From Candidatus Eiseniibacteriota bacterium (GTDB lineage: Bacteria; Eisenbacteria; RBG-16-71-46; CAIMUX01), in contig JACKCR010000008.1 in the NCBI GenBank assembly GCA_020633975.1, forward strand, positions 124,001 to 188,000: a stretch of 64,000 nucleotides of DNA, read 5' to 3'. The notes beneath the pieces are model-generated. The model searched no databases and had not been told where the DNA came from. It worked only from the letters and a program-made list of their open reading frames with translations. Made by a program: the position numbers and the translations under genes. Of this stretch, positions 55,270 through 64,000 are shown piece by piece (the first letter of the stretch is position 1; every line of letters starts with the position of its first letter).

Positions 55270-55511
55270 CGCTCCCAACGGCTCCAAGGGGTCGTCTTCC
55301 CACCGGAAACGGAGGGTCTCTTCGGTTAGATCGGTCCCCGGGCCAGGCTTCTGGAGGAATGAGGGACAACCCGATCCCGGGCGTGGGTGATCCGACACGA
55401 GCCCGGGCGGGACCTCGGGAGATGACGCTCTAAAGCGCTGAAGAGTAGCTTTTTAGGAGTCTCGCTGCGAATCGGGGGCCCAGACCGACCAGGCCAGGCC
55501 CCGCCTTCGGC

Positions 55512-58196
55512 TCAGGGGGCGAGTTCGTCGCCCACGTCATCGAAGAGGCTGATGGGCGGCGAGAGGACCAGCGGCTTGCCTAGATTTCGGTCGACGAGAT
55601 TCAGGTGCAACTGCTCGGAACCAGGCAGCGTGGACCAGAGCGCGGCGCCGAGGCGCGCTTCGAGCCGTGAGAGCGCCTTCTCCTGCACGCCGAGACCGAG
55701 CAGCTTGGGTGCGAGGAAGTCCGGTCGGAAGAGCCCCACCGTCGGCCCCTCAATCAAGGTGACCTCCTGATCCGCCCGGATGCCGGCCCGTTCCTTGGCG
55801 AGCGCGAGGCTGTCCCAAAGGCCTCCTATCTGGTCGGCGAGTCCGTTCGCAATGCCCGCGCGTCCACTCCACACGCGTCCTTGTCCGACGGCATCGACCG
55901 CCGACTCTTCCATGTCGCGCCCCTCCGCGACTGCGGAAACGAAGTCGCCGTAGAGCTGCTTGATCAAGTACTCGGCACGTGCGCGCTCTTCGGGGCGCAT
56001 CGGCCGATGCGGAATGGACGCACCGACGAACGGCACGGCCGGGCCTCGCCGGAGATCCGCCGACTTTCCACGCGAGATGCCGTCGTAGTCCCAGCCGATC
56101 TTCGTCCCGAGACTGTCGTCCCAGACGTGCGCCAAGATGACACCGATCGAACCTGTCACCGTGAAAGGAGAGACGAGGATCTCGTCTCCGTACATCGAAA
56201 GCCAGTAGCCTCCCGAAGCAGCCACCTGACCTTGCGAGATGATGACCGGCTTCTTCTTCGACGCCTCCCGGAGCTCGCGCGCGACGAGGTCGCTCGGTAG
56301 CGGGTCGCCGCCTGGCGAATCGACGCGCAAGACGATCGCACGGATGGAGCGATCGCTCGCTGCCTTCTTCACTGCCTTCGAGAGCGTGCGGCCGCGGATC
56401 CCGCTGTCCATTTCACAAGGGCCGATGGCGTAGAGAAGCGCGATCCGCGGTGGCTCGCCCCACTCTTCGTTCGCCCAGATCGGGTCACCGTGGAGCGCGC
56501 CGAGGGTCGCGGACATTCCACCGACATCGTTCCTGCGCGCCGCCCTTGGTGCGGCCTTCCTCGCGTCGTCGAACGTCCCGACGCTATCGACGAGCCCGAG
56601 CTCCATCGCCTCCCTCGGGAAGACCATGCCTCGCTCGTCGACGATCCGATCCCATGCGTCGCGAGAGATTCCCCGCGCCGTGATCACTTCGGCAACGGCT
56701 TCCTCGTAGAAGTCATCGAGGAGTGCCGAGAGCTGCTCCCGATCCGCGTCGGAGAGAGAGGTGCGAGAGAACGTCTCGACCGCAGACTTGTAGGTGAAGA
56801 AGCGAAGTTCGTCGAACCCGACGCCGGCCTTCTCGAGCGCGCGTTGGTAGTACGTCCGACCCAGGTGCACCCCGGTCACTTCCAAATCCCCCTGCGGGTC
56901 CATCCAGATCTGGTCCGCAACCGTGGCGAGCACATACTGTCCGAGCCCGAGCCGATCGAAGTGGACGATCACCTTCTTCCCACGATCGTGGAGCGCGGCG
57001 AGCTGCGAGCGGACTTCCCAGAGCCCTTCGAACGACATCCGAAGGCCGGACATCTCGACGACGACACCGTCGACTTGCGGGTTCTCGGCGTAGCGAGCGA
57101 TACGGCCGAGCAGTCCCAGGAGCCGAGTCCGATCGTCGAAGAAGCGGTAGTTCTGATAGACGACCGGTCCACTCAGGTCGAGCGTCGGATAGGCGCGCGG
57201 AGGGTAGAGCCACTGCGCGAGGTTTGGACCTTCCACGAACTCGAGCGCGAAGGTGCGGGCGAGTTCGGAGCCGCCGGAAACACTAGTCCGATAGGAGCCG
57301 CGAACGCCAGGAGACGGAGCCAACTCGATCCGGAACGACCACTGCTCGGGACGCGTGTACCTCCCCGGCAAAACCGTGTCGACTCCGCTCCGCCAAGCGT
57401 CCCCGTCCCGTTCGGGCTGGTAACGGAATCCGGCCGTCACACCGGGAACGACGTCGACCTCTGCGCCGAGACCCCAGGGAAGCTTCTGCCAGTCCTGATC
57501 ATCGGACTTCCAGACGTCCGCGAACAACGTGACTCTCGGCCCGATCGGCCGAACGCCCAAGTCCGCCTGCCAGTAGTCGGAGCCAGGGCCATCGTCCCAG
57601 GCGCGCACGAGACCGAGCGAACCGTAACGGCATCGATGAACGCTACCCATCGTGAGCAGCTTCGTCTCACCGAAGTAGTCACTGCCACCACGGCTCCACG
57701 CGTACGAAACGCCGGAGGCCATGCTTCGATTCCCGAAGCCGAGCCCGGCGACGTAGTCGTAGCGATCGTCATCCGAGCGATCGGTCTCGGTGTGGGTCAG
57801 ACCGAACCCGAGAAACTGGGTGGAGAGAACGCCACGGAACCGCCGCTTGGCGAACGGCCCGAGTGCCAAGCCTTCGGCGCCATCCCAGTCCGTCTGGTAG
57901 TCGTCCCATCCCAGGTAGACGCCCCCACGGCCCGAGATCGGCCATGCGGCAGGGTTGTACAAACCCGCCAATGGGCTGTCCGAAACTCCCGGAACGGAGA
58001 CGAGGGGATCGAGATCCGGAATGACCGAGCGGAACTCGCTCGAAGTGGCACGGGACTCGGCAGTCCCGAGCCCCAAGGCGAGGAGCGCGGCCGCAAGAGG
58101 TACGGCCGCGCGAAGATTCCAGCGACGTCTACTTGTTGCCGAAGAGTCCTCCGAGCATCCCCAGACCCTTCTTCGCGATATCCTGCATGTCGACAT
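55512..58196 (-). CDS. SppA-type S49 peptidase with N-terminal beta-barrel-like region
   Basis: The product is about 894 residues. The proposed ATG at 58196 gives MSTCRISRRR and then a signal (LRAAVPLAAALLALGLG); it overlaps the DUF937 gene, so the start is uncertain. Residues about 50-340 are Gly/aromatic strands (RGGVYLGWDDY, YDYVAGLGFG, VTAGFRYQPE) like an outer-membrane barrel. The rest is a double S49 unit like 67-kDa SppA, with catalytic Lys in RFFTYKSAVETFSR and Ser in GQVAASGGYWL. SppA degrades signal peptides at the membrane; the added barrel suggests an envelope location. Confidence 0.82.
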   Translation of the reverse strand: MSTCRISRRRVWGCSEDSSATSRRRWNLRAAVPLAAALLALGLGTAESRATSSEFRSVIPDLDPLVSVPGVSDSPLAGLYNPAAWPISGRGGVYLGWDDYQTDWDGAEGLALGPFAKRRFRGVLSTQFLGFGLTHTETDRSDDDRYDYVAGLGFGNRSMASGVSYAWSRGGSDYFGETKLLTMGSVHRCRYGSLGLVRAWDDGPGSDYWQADLGVRPIGPRVTLFADVWKSDDQDWQKLPWGLGAEVDVVPGVTAGFRYQPERDGDAWRSGVDTVLPGRYTRPEQWSFRIELAPSPGVRGSYRTSVSGGSELARTFALEFVEGPNLAQWLYPPRAYPTLDLSGPVVYQNYRFFDDRTRLLGLLGRIARYAENPQVDGVVVEMSGLRMSFEGLWEVRSQLAALHDRGKKVIVHFDRLGLGQYVLATVADQIWMDPQGDLEVTGVHLGRTYYQRALEKAGVGFDELRFFTYKSAVETFSRTSLSDADREQLSALLDDFYEEAVAEVITARGISRDAWDRIVDERGMVFPREAMELGLVDSVGTFDDARKAAPRAARRNDVGGMSATLGALHGDPIWANEEWGEPPRIALLYAIGPCEMDSGIRGRTLSKAVKKAASDRSIRAIVLRVDSPGGDPLPSDLVARELREASKKKPVIISQGQVAASGGYWLSMYGDEILVSPFTVTGSIGVILAHVWDDSLGTKIGWDYDGISRGKSADLRRGPAVPFVGASIPHRPMRPEERARAEYLIKQLYGDFVSAVAEGRDMEESAVDAVGQGRVWSGRAGIANGLADQIGGLWDSLALAKERAGIRADQEVTLIEGPTVGLFRPDFLAPKLLGLGVQEKALSRLEARLGAALWSTLPGSEQLHLNLVDRNLGKPLVLSPPISLFDDVGDELAP

Positions 58197-58728
58197 CACC
58201 GTCTCCATCCGAGTCGAGCAGACTGCCGAGAAGGCCCATCTCGGCCGGTGCCTTCTGCTCGAGAGTCTGGCGCTCCCCGCCCAGGAGGGCAGAGAGGCCG
58301 TCTGCATCCATGCCGCGCTGCTGTTGCTGCTTGCCGAGCGCACCGAGCACCAAGGGCGCCGCCATCGCGAGCAACTTGCTGACCTGTCCCATGTCGAGCC
58401 CGGACGTCTTCGCCAATCCCTGCTCGACTCGTCCCTGCTTCGCACCGAGCACGTGGCCCAGAATGGCCGATCCGTCGGCGCCATCGCTCTTGCCGAGGTA
58501 TCCCATCACGTCGTCGAGCACGCTTCCGTCGTGGTCGCGCTGGAGGGCGCCGAGAAGCGACTGCGCCCCTCCAGACTGCGCGTTGCGAGCGAGCGCCCCC
58601 ATGAGCATCGGAAGTGCGGCGCCGAGAACATTCTGGGTGGCGCGCTCGTCCGCACCGACCTGCCGACTCATTTCCTTGACCGCGTCGCCGCCGAGCTGCT
58701 GCTGCAAGAGATCCATGATCATAGACAT
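58129..58728 (-). CDS. DUF937-family protein
   Basis: The product is 199 residues. DLLQQQLGGDAVKEMSRQVG, NVLGAALPMLMGALARNAQ and LLAMAAPLVLGALGK are the repeated helices of DUF937. Near the C-terminus DSDGDGDVDMQDI forms an EF-hand or dockerin-type calcium-binding loop, an addition to the family. Function unknown. The 3' end overlaps the proposed start of the S49 peptidase gene. Confidence 0.85.
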   Translation of the reverse strand: MSMIMDLLQQQLGGDAVKEMSRQVGADERATQNVLGAALPMLMGALARNAQSGGAQSLLGALQRDHDGSVLDDVMGYLGKSDGADGSAILGHVLGAKQGRVEQGLAKTSGLDMGQVSKLLAMAAPLVLGALGKQQQQRGMDADGLSALLGGERQTLEQKAPAEMGLLGSLLDSDGDGDVDMQDIAKKGLGMLGGLFGNK

Positions 58729-58938
58729 CGTACGTTCCCTTTCCTCGGATACGTAGAGGGTAGCGGCGCCCCTCGGACTTCCCGCACCGGATCCGTGCGG
58801 GCACCACGATCGCGGGCCTCGGCCGAGGGTTTCGGTCGAAGCCCCGCGAAGGTCGCCGGCCGAGTGGCCCTGGGCCGGGGCGATATCATCGCAGGCCGGT
58901 ACGCCTCTGACAACGGGAACGGGAGTTCGTAACCGTTC

Positions 58939-61900
58939 TCAAACCCACGCACGCGCGCTCGGCGCATCCGGACGCGAGCGCCGGGATGTCAGGCTCTGCA
59001 CGCTCTCGACGATCCAGCTTCCTTCTCGTAGCGTCCGGATCGCGTCGACGACGGCCCGGCTCCCGGAGAGCGTGGTCACGCACGGAACCCCGAAGGCGAG
59101 GGCCGCCCGCCGGATCGCGGCCTCGTCGAAGTGAGACTCCCGCCCGAGCGGAGTGTTGATCACGAGGTCGACCTGCCCGTCGGCGATGAGGTCCGCCACA
59201 TGGGGGCTGCCTTCGTTCACCTTGAACACAGTCTCCACGTCGAGACCGCGCTCGGCCAGGAAGTGGGCCGTACCGCTCGTCGCGAGCAGATGGAAACCGA
59301 GTCGTGCGAGGTCCCTCGCGATCGGGAAGAGCTCTTCCTTGTCGTTGTCGTGCACACTGAGGAACGCGTTGCCCTCGTGAGGAACGCGGATCCCGGCCCC
59401 GAGCGCTGCCTTGAGATACGCCTCGCCGAAGGTCCGCCCGATCCCGAGCACTTCTCCGGTGGACCGCATTTCCGGGCCCAGAAGCGTGTCGACCTCCGGG
59501 AACCGGTTCGAGGAGAAGACCGGCATCTTCACGATCACTCGGTTGGGTAGATACCGTTCGTACGCAAGCAGTGGGAGCGTTCCCGGCTGACCCGCTCCAG
59601 GTGCGTGCTCCGCAACTACCGCGGTCCCCTGGGGTGCTGGCCGCTTGTCTTCTCTCGGCGCGAGCACCTCACGCGGCAGGATCTCGTCCAGCTTTCCGCC
59701 GAGAATCACCCGCGTCGCGATCCGCGCGAGCGGTAGGCCGATCGCCTTGCTCACGTATGGAATGGTCCGCGATGCACGTGGATTCGCCTCGATCACATAG
59801 ATCGTTCCGTCCTTGATCGCGAACTGCACGTTGAGCAGTCCGACGACCTCGAGCGCGCGAGCGAGCCGCACCGTGTAGTCGGCGAGGGTCTGTTGGTCGG
59901 CTCGGGAAACCTTGTACGGAGGGAGAACGCAGGCCGAGTCTCCCGAGTGGATTCCGGCCTCTTCGATGTGTTGCTGGATCCCCGCGACGAAGACGTCCTC
60001 TCCGTCCGAGACCGCATCGACGTCGAGCTCGAACGCATCCTCGAGGAACCGATCGAGGAAGAGCGGATGGCCCTGCGACAGTTCCAGCGCGGTCTGCGCA
60101 AACCCCTCGAGAGAGGCCTCGTCGTAGACGACCTGCATCGCCCGTCCGCCCAGCACATAGGACGGACGCACCATCACCGGATACCCGATCTCCTTGGCAC
60201 GAACGCACGCCTCTTCGACCGAGAGCGCCGTCCCCATGGCCGGCCGCGGAATGTCCAGCGACTCGAGCAGGGCGGCGAACCGGTACCGGTCCTCAGCGAG
60301 ATCGATCGAGCGGACCGACGTTCCCAGGATCCGCACGCCCGCCTTCTCGAGTGCGTGAGCGAGGTTGAGCGGAGTCTGCCCGCCGAACTGGACGATCACA
60401 CCCTCGGGCCACTCCTTCTCCACCACGTTCATCACGTCCTCGAACGTCACGGGCTCGAAGTAGAGGCGATCGGCGGTGTCATAGTCGGTCGACACCGTCT
60501 CCGGATTGCAGTTGAGCAGGATCGACTCGAGCCCCATTTCGTGGAGAGCGAAGGCCGCATGACACGCGCAGTAGTCGAACTCGATCCCCTGTCCGATCCG
60601 GATCGGCCCACCACCCAACACCAGCACCTTGCGCTGATCGGTCGGCTCGGCTTCGCAACGCGACTCGTAGGTCGAGTAGAGATAGGGCGTGAACGACTGG
60701 AACTCTCCGGCGCATGTGTCGACACGATGGAAGACCGGAGCCACACCCTGGGCCCGGCGGGCCCGCCTGACTTCGACCGGATCGCACGACAGCAGCTTCG
60801 CGAGACGCGCGTCGGAGAAGCCCATCCGCTTGAGGCGACGCCACTCGGCCGCAGGGATCGTCTCCACGTCCGGCTTCGCGTCATCGATCGCGCGCTCCGC
60901 ATGGACGATCTCCGCGAGCTCCTGGAGGAACCAAGGTCCGATCGACGAGATTTCGGAAACCGTGTCCACGGAGTATCCGCGCCGGAACGCTTCCCGTAGC
61001 GAGTACATCCGCTCCGGATCCGGAATCCGGAGCTTCTGCTCGAGCGCATTCCCATCGAGACTCGCGAGACGCTCCTGAACTTCCCGGGCTCCACGACTCG
61101 TGGAGAGTTCGAGCGATCGCATCCCCTTCTGAAGGGCCTCCTGGAACGTCCGTCCGATCGCCATCACTTCGCCGACCGAACGCATCTGTGTCCCGAGCTC
61201 GTTCACCGCTCCCGGGAACTTCTCGAAGTTCCACCGCGGGATCTTCACGACGACATAGTCGAGGGCGGGCTCGAAGCAAGCCGGCGTCTTCTGGGTGATG
61301 TCGTTCGCGATCTCGTCGAGCCGGTACCCCACCGCGAGGCGCGCCGCGATCTTGGCGATCGGGAAGCCGGTCGCCTTGGAGGCGAGAGCCGAAGAACGGG
61401 AAACGCGTGGGTTCATCTCGATCACCGTGATCCGACGCGTGGTCGGATGAAGGGCGAACTGGATGTTCGAACCGCCAGTCTCGACTCCGACCCGCCGAAT
61501 GACCTGGAACGCCTGGTCCCGCATCGTCTGGAGTTCGCGATCGGTCAGAGTCATCGCGGGCGCAACCGTGATCGAGTCTCCGGTGTGGACGCCCATCGGA
61601 TCGAAGTTCTCGATCGAGCAGATGACAACGGCCTGATCCGCCTGGTCCCGCATGACCTCGAGCTCGTACTCGTACCAGCCGTGCACGGACTCCTCGACCA
61701 GCACCTGGTGGACCGGTGAGAGTTCGAGCCCTCGCTCCACCACACGGAGGAACTCGTCGTGGTCGCGCGCGGCCCCGCTCCCCATGCCTCCAAGCGTGAA
61801 CGAAGCACGCACCACGAGCGGGAATCCGAACTCCTCGGCCGCCTCCAACGCTTCGGCCTTGCTGGAGACGAGCCGGCTCCGAGGTACATCGAGCCCGATT

Positions 61901-62322
61901 TCGATCATCGCGTCTTTGAACTGGAGCCGATCTTCTGCGAGACGGAGCGCATCGGGATTCGCACCGAGCAGCCGGACTCCGTACCGCTCCAGCACGCCTG
62001 CGTCCGCGAGTTCGAGCGCGAGGTTGATCGCAGTCTGGCCGCCGACGGTGGGAAGGATCGCATCCGGACGCTCTCGGTCGATCACTCGGCGGAGCGACTC
62101 GAGCGTGAGAGGCTCGATGTAGGTCGCGTCGGCCTCCGTGAGGAGATCCGGGTCCGTCATGATCGTCGCCGGGTTCGAGTTCACCAGGATGACACGGTAG
62201 CCTTCCTGGGAGAGCGCCTTCACTGCCTGCGTCCCGGAGTAGTCGAACTCGCAGGCCTGACCGATCACGATCGGTCCCGAGCCCAACACCAGGATCGATC
62301 GTAGCGACGTATCTTTGGGCAT
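58939..62322 (-). CDS. carB: Carbamoyl-phosphate synthase large subunit
   Basis: The product is 1127 residues from ATG 62322. Two duplicated ATP-grasp halves are visible: [20 protein letters not shown] in the first and [20 protein letters not shown] in the second. A C-terminal MGS-like regulatory domain follows ([20 protein letters not shown]). It makes carbamoyl phosphate from ammonia, bicarbonate and ATP for pyrimidine and arginine synthesis. It follows carA in the same direction, so the two form an operon. Confidence 0.96.
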   Translation of the reverse strand: MPKDTSLRSILVLGSGPIVIGQACEFDYSGTQAVKALSQEGYRVILVNSNPATIMTDPDLLTEADATYIEPLTLESLRRVIDRERPDAILPTVGGQTAINLALELADAGVLERYGVRLLGANPDALRLAEDRLQFKDAMIEIGLDVPRSRLVSSKAEALEAAEEFGFPLVVRASFTLGGMGSGAARDHDEFLRVVERGLELSPVHQVLVEESVHGWYEYELEVMRDQADQAVVICSIENFDPMGVHTGDSITVAPAMTLTDRELQTMRDQAFQVIRRVGVETGGSNIQFALHPTTRRITVIEMNPRVSRSSALASKATGFPIAKIAARLAVGYRLDEIANDITQKTPACFEPALDYVVVKIPRWNFEKFPGAVNELGTQMRSVGEVMAIGRTFQEALQKGMRSLELSTSRGAREVQERLASLDGNALEQKLRIPDPERMYSLREAFRRGYSVDTVSEISSIGPWFLQELAEIVHAERAIDDAKPDVETIPAAEWRRLKRMGFSDARLAKLLSCDPVEVRRARRAQGVAPVFHRVDTCAGEFQSFTPYLYSTYESRCEAEPTDQRKVLVLGGGPIRIGQGIEFDYCACHAAFALHEMGLESILLNCNPETVSTDYDTADRLYFEPVTFEDVMNVVEKEWPEGVIVQFGGQTPLNLAHALEKAGVRILGTSVRSIDLAEDRYRFAALLESLDIPRPAMGTALSVEEACVRAKEIGYPVMVRPSYVLGGRAMQVVYDEASLEGFAQTALELSQGHPLFLDRFLEDAFELDVDAVSDGEDVFVAGIQQHIEEAGIHSGDSACVLPPYKVSRADQQTLADYTVRLARALEVVGLLNVQFAIKDGTIYVIEANPRASRTIPYVSKAIGLPLARIATRVILGGKLDEILPREVLAPREDKRPAPQGTAVVAEHAPGAGQPGTLPLLAYERYLPNRVIVKMPVFSSNRFPEVDTLLGPEMRSTGEVLGIGRTFGEAYLKAALGAGIRVPHEGNAFLSVHDNDKEELFPIARDLARLGFHLLATSGTAHFLAERGLDVETVFKVNEGSPHVADLIADGQVDLVINTPLGRESHFDEAAIRRAALAFGVPCVTTLSGSRAVVDAIRTLREGSWIVESVQSLTSRRSRPDAPSARAWV

Positions 62323-62487
62323 GCCCCTTCCCTTCACTCGGGTATCTCGGTACCCCGTTGTCCCTCGAGCCCTCTCGGAGCCCGACCCCTCGCCCGTCTT
62401 CGCCATCTCTTACCGCATGCACCTTTGCAACGGCGCGAGAACCGCGCGACGACAGGATTCTCGAATGTGCAGCCTGCGAGCAGGCTG

Positions 62488-63567
62488 CTAGTGGGTGCGA
62501 AGACTCTTCACGAACTCGTCGAAGAGCGACTCCGCCTCGTGCGGACCCGGTGACGCCTCCGGATGGAACTGGACGCTCATCACCCTGAGGTCCGCACATC
62601 GGATCCCTTGAACTGTGCCGTCGTTGAGATTCACATGGCTGACTTCCACCCCAGGCGGCAAAGCCGAGGCGTCGATCGCATAGTTGTGATTCTGCGACGT
62701 GATCGAAACCGAATCGCCCGAGACCCTACGGACGGGATGGTTCGCGCCGTGATGCCCGAAAGGAAGTCGCGTGATCCGGCAGCCGAGCGCCATTCCCGTG
62801 AGCTGGTGGCCGAGACAGATCGCGAGCGTCGGGAACCCTTCCAGGATCTTCCGTACGGTCGGCACCAGCTCTTCCAGGCTCTCGGGATCCCCAGGTCCGT
62901 TCGAGAGGACGACTCCGTCCGGCTTCCTGGCGACCAACTCCTCGAAGGACGTCGTGGCCGGAACCACCTCGACGCGGCAACCTCGGGTCGCGAGGGACCG
63001 GAGGATGTTCGTCTTGGTCCCGAAATCGAGGACTACGATGCGGGGCGCGCCGCCCTCCCCTTCCGCGAACACGTAGGGTTCGGGCGCCGTGACCGCTTCG
63101 ACCGCCTTCACCTCCGCCATGCGAGGCAGCGTTCGTGCCCTCTCTACCGCCGCGTCAGGATCCGAGACCTCCGTCGTCATCCAGGCCCGGAGGTTTCCGT
63201 GCTCCCGGATGTGCAGGGTGAGGGCGCGGGTATCGATGTCGGTGATCCCGAACGCTCCGTTCTCCTGGAGGTACTCGGGCAGCGAGGCGACGGCCGCCGC
63301 GTGGCTCGGACGCTGGCTCACCGCGCGCGTGATGACTCCCGCCGCCCGGAACTTCCTCGACTCGGACTCCTCGGCGTGGATCCCGTAGTTCCCGATCTGG
63401 GGTGCGGTGAAGACCACGATCTGACCGTGGTACGAGGGATCGGTCAGCACTTCCTGGTAGCCGGTCATCGCTGTATTGAAGACGACTTCTCCACCACACG
63501 GTTCGAGGCCGGCAAACGCCTGGCCTCGAAACAGGGTCCCATCTTCTAGGGCGAGCAGTGCGTCCAT
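62488..63567 (-). CDS. carA: Carbamoyl-phosphate synthase small subunit
   Basis: The product is 359 residues from ATG 63567, with AAGGAGGGAGG upstream; the longer open frame has no family match. An N-terminal CPSase domain is followed by a class I glutamine amidotransferase with the nucleophile Cys in AICLGHQLTG and the His/Glu in QFHPEAS. It hydrolyses glutamine and passes ammonia to CarB. 165 bp separate it from carB. Confidence 0.96.
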   Translation of the reverse strand: MDALLALEDGTLFRGQAFAGLEPCGGEVVFNTAMTGYQEVLTDPSYHGQIVVFTAPQIGNYGIHAEESESRKFRAAGVITRAVSQRPSHAAAVASLPEYLQENGAFGITDIDTRALTLHIREHGNLRAWMTTEVSDPDAAVERARTLPRMAEVKAVEAVTAPEPYVFAEGEGGAPRIVVLDFGTKTNILRSLATRGCRVEVVPATTSFEELVARKPDGVVLSNGPGDPESLEELVPTVRKILEGFPTLAICLGHQLTGMALGCRITRLPFGHHGANHPVRRVSGDSVSITSQNHNYAIDASALPPGVEVSHVNLNDGTVQGIRCADLRVMSVQFHPEASPGPHEAESLFDEFVKSLRTH

Positions 63568-64000
63568 CGACGCCTCCCTCCTTGCGTGAATGGCGGTTCG
63601 GGGGAGGCGCTGGAAGGCTTGACCCGAGGTCCGCAGTAGAACGCAGTCTCGGGAAATGGACATTACGCGAGAGGGACCGGAGGCTTCAACGAAGAGATGC
63701 TCGGAGGGAAACAAAGACGCAGAAAGGCCCGCCGGACCCCTGCTGGGAGGTGGGCGGGCCTCGTCTAGAAGGCGCTCCGTAACCGAATCGGCCGCACTAG
63801 GTCGACCCGGTCATGGTCCGGGCCGGCCGGCTAGTGCGGGAAACCCTGTCAGGCACGAGAGTTCAAGCAGCCATCCGGTCCGATCCGGAGGAGTTCCCCG
63901 TTCGAGACTGCCCAGTCTTAGAGCCGCCACCGAACCCGCCAAGTCGCGGCCCCCGCGAGCTGCCGGCACCCGCTCCATTGCCGTTATCGCCATAAACCAC
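63568..64000 (-). promoter_or_regulatory. carA leader region with two hairpins
   Basis: No gene is seen here; the short open frames lack ribosome sites. On the minus strand, AGGCCCGCC/GGCGGGCCT (63725-63733 with 63753-63761) forms a 9-bp stem followed by TTTCT, 150 bp before carA. Further upstream CCGCACTAG (63792-63800) pairs with CTAGTGCGG (63831-63839) around inner GC-rich complementarity. This could be an attenuator leader for carAB or the terminator of a gene beyond the window. Confidence 0.45.
63721..63761 (-). terminator. Terminator-like or attenuator hairpin before carA
   Basis: A 9-bp perfect GC-rich stem with a 19-base loop is followed by TTTCT on the minus strand. The U-run is short, so termination would be partial. 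Confidence 0.45.

Overview
The window is high-GC DNA from a Gram-negative-type bacterium. Exported proteins carry lipoboxes. There is a LVIVD-repeat protein with a FlgD/T9SS-like C-terminal sorting domain, several multihaem c-type cytochromes, AddAB, CarAB, Dps and a GH57 enzyme. This mix resembles candidate phyla of the Eisenbacteria/Latescibacteria/Krumholzibacteria kind. The phylum is an inference; no rRNA or tRNA was seen.

Region 1 (1-13534) is a chromosomal integron, the most interesting part of the window. An integron integrase (IntI, 12536-13534, minus strand) is followed by an array with 16 recognisable attC sites: eleven full-length (about 105-111 bp), four internally deleted, and one split by foreign DNA. 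Cassette genes run on the minus strand, the same direction as intI, which is the reversed arrangement. Cassettes encode mainly small exported proteins and lipoproteins. Others carry an Mrr-type restriction endonuclease, a complete ParE-type toxin-antitoxin pair, a second pair with a damaged toxin, a Cys-rich putative zinc-ribbon protein, and a non-coding cassette present three times. Several attC arms seem to supply the Shine-Dalgarno sequence, or hold the stop codon, of a neighbouring cassette gene.

Region 2 (13535-14590) lies between intI and the next chromosomal gene. It consists of a degenerate tandem repeat with an exact 42-bp period and no convincing gene.

Region 3 (14591-31473) holds an SDR oxidoreductase, a seven-haem cytochrome, a DUF697 membrane protein, a hemerythrin-like protein translationally coupled to a di-haem cytochrome, two more cytochromes, two PNPOx-fold proteins (one fused to GAF and winged-helix domains), two MFS transporters, a methyltransferase, a YCII protein, a GNAT acetyltransferase and the LVIVD protein.

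Region 4 (31646-50472) holds a Kelch protein, a tightly coupled cupin-addB-addA operon, dps, short tandem repeats, and an unusual pair in which one member has a RelA/SpoT-like core. It ends with a rhodanese-methyltransferase fusion, a GH57 branching-enzyme-like protein and a DUF4912 protein.

Region 5 (51013-64000) holds a coupled GNAT/membrane protein/fluoride-channel operon, a hybrid histidine kinase, an SppA-type peptidase with a beta-barrel-like N-terminal part, a DUF937 protein and carAB with possible leader hairpins.

All family calls rest on motifs read by eye; no database search was run.
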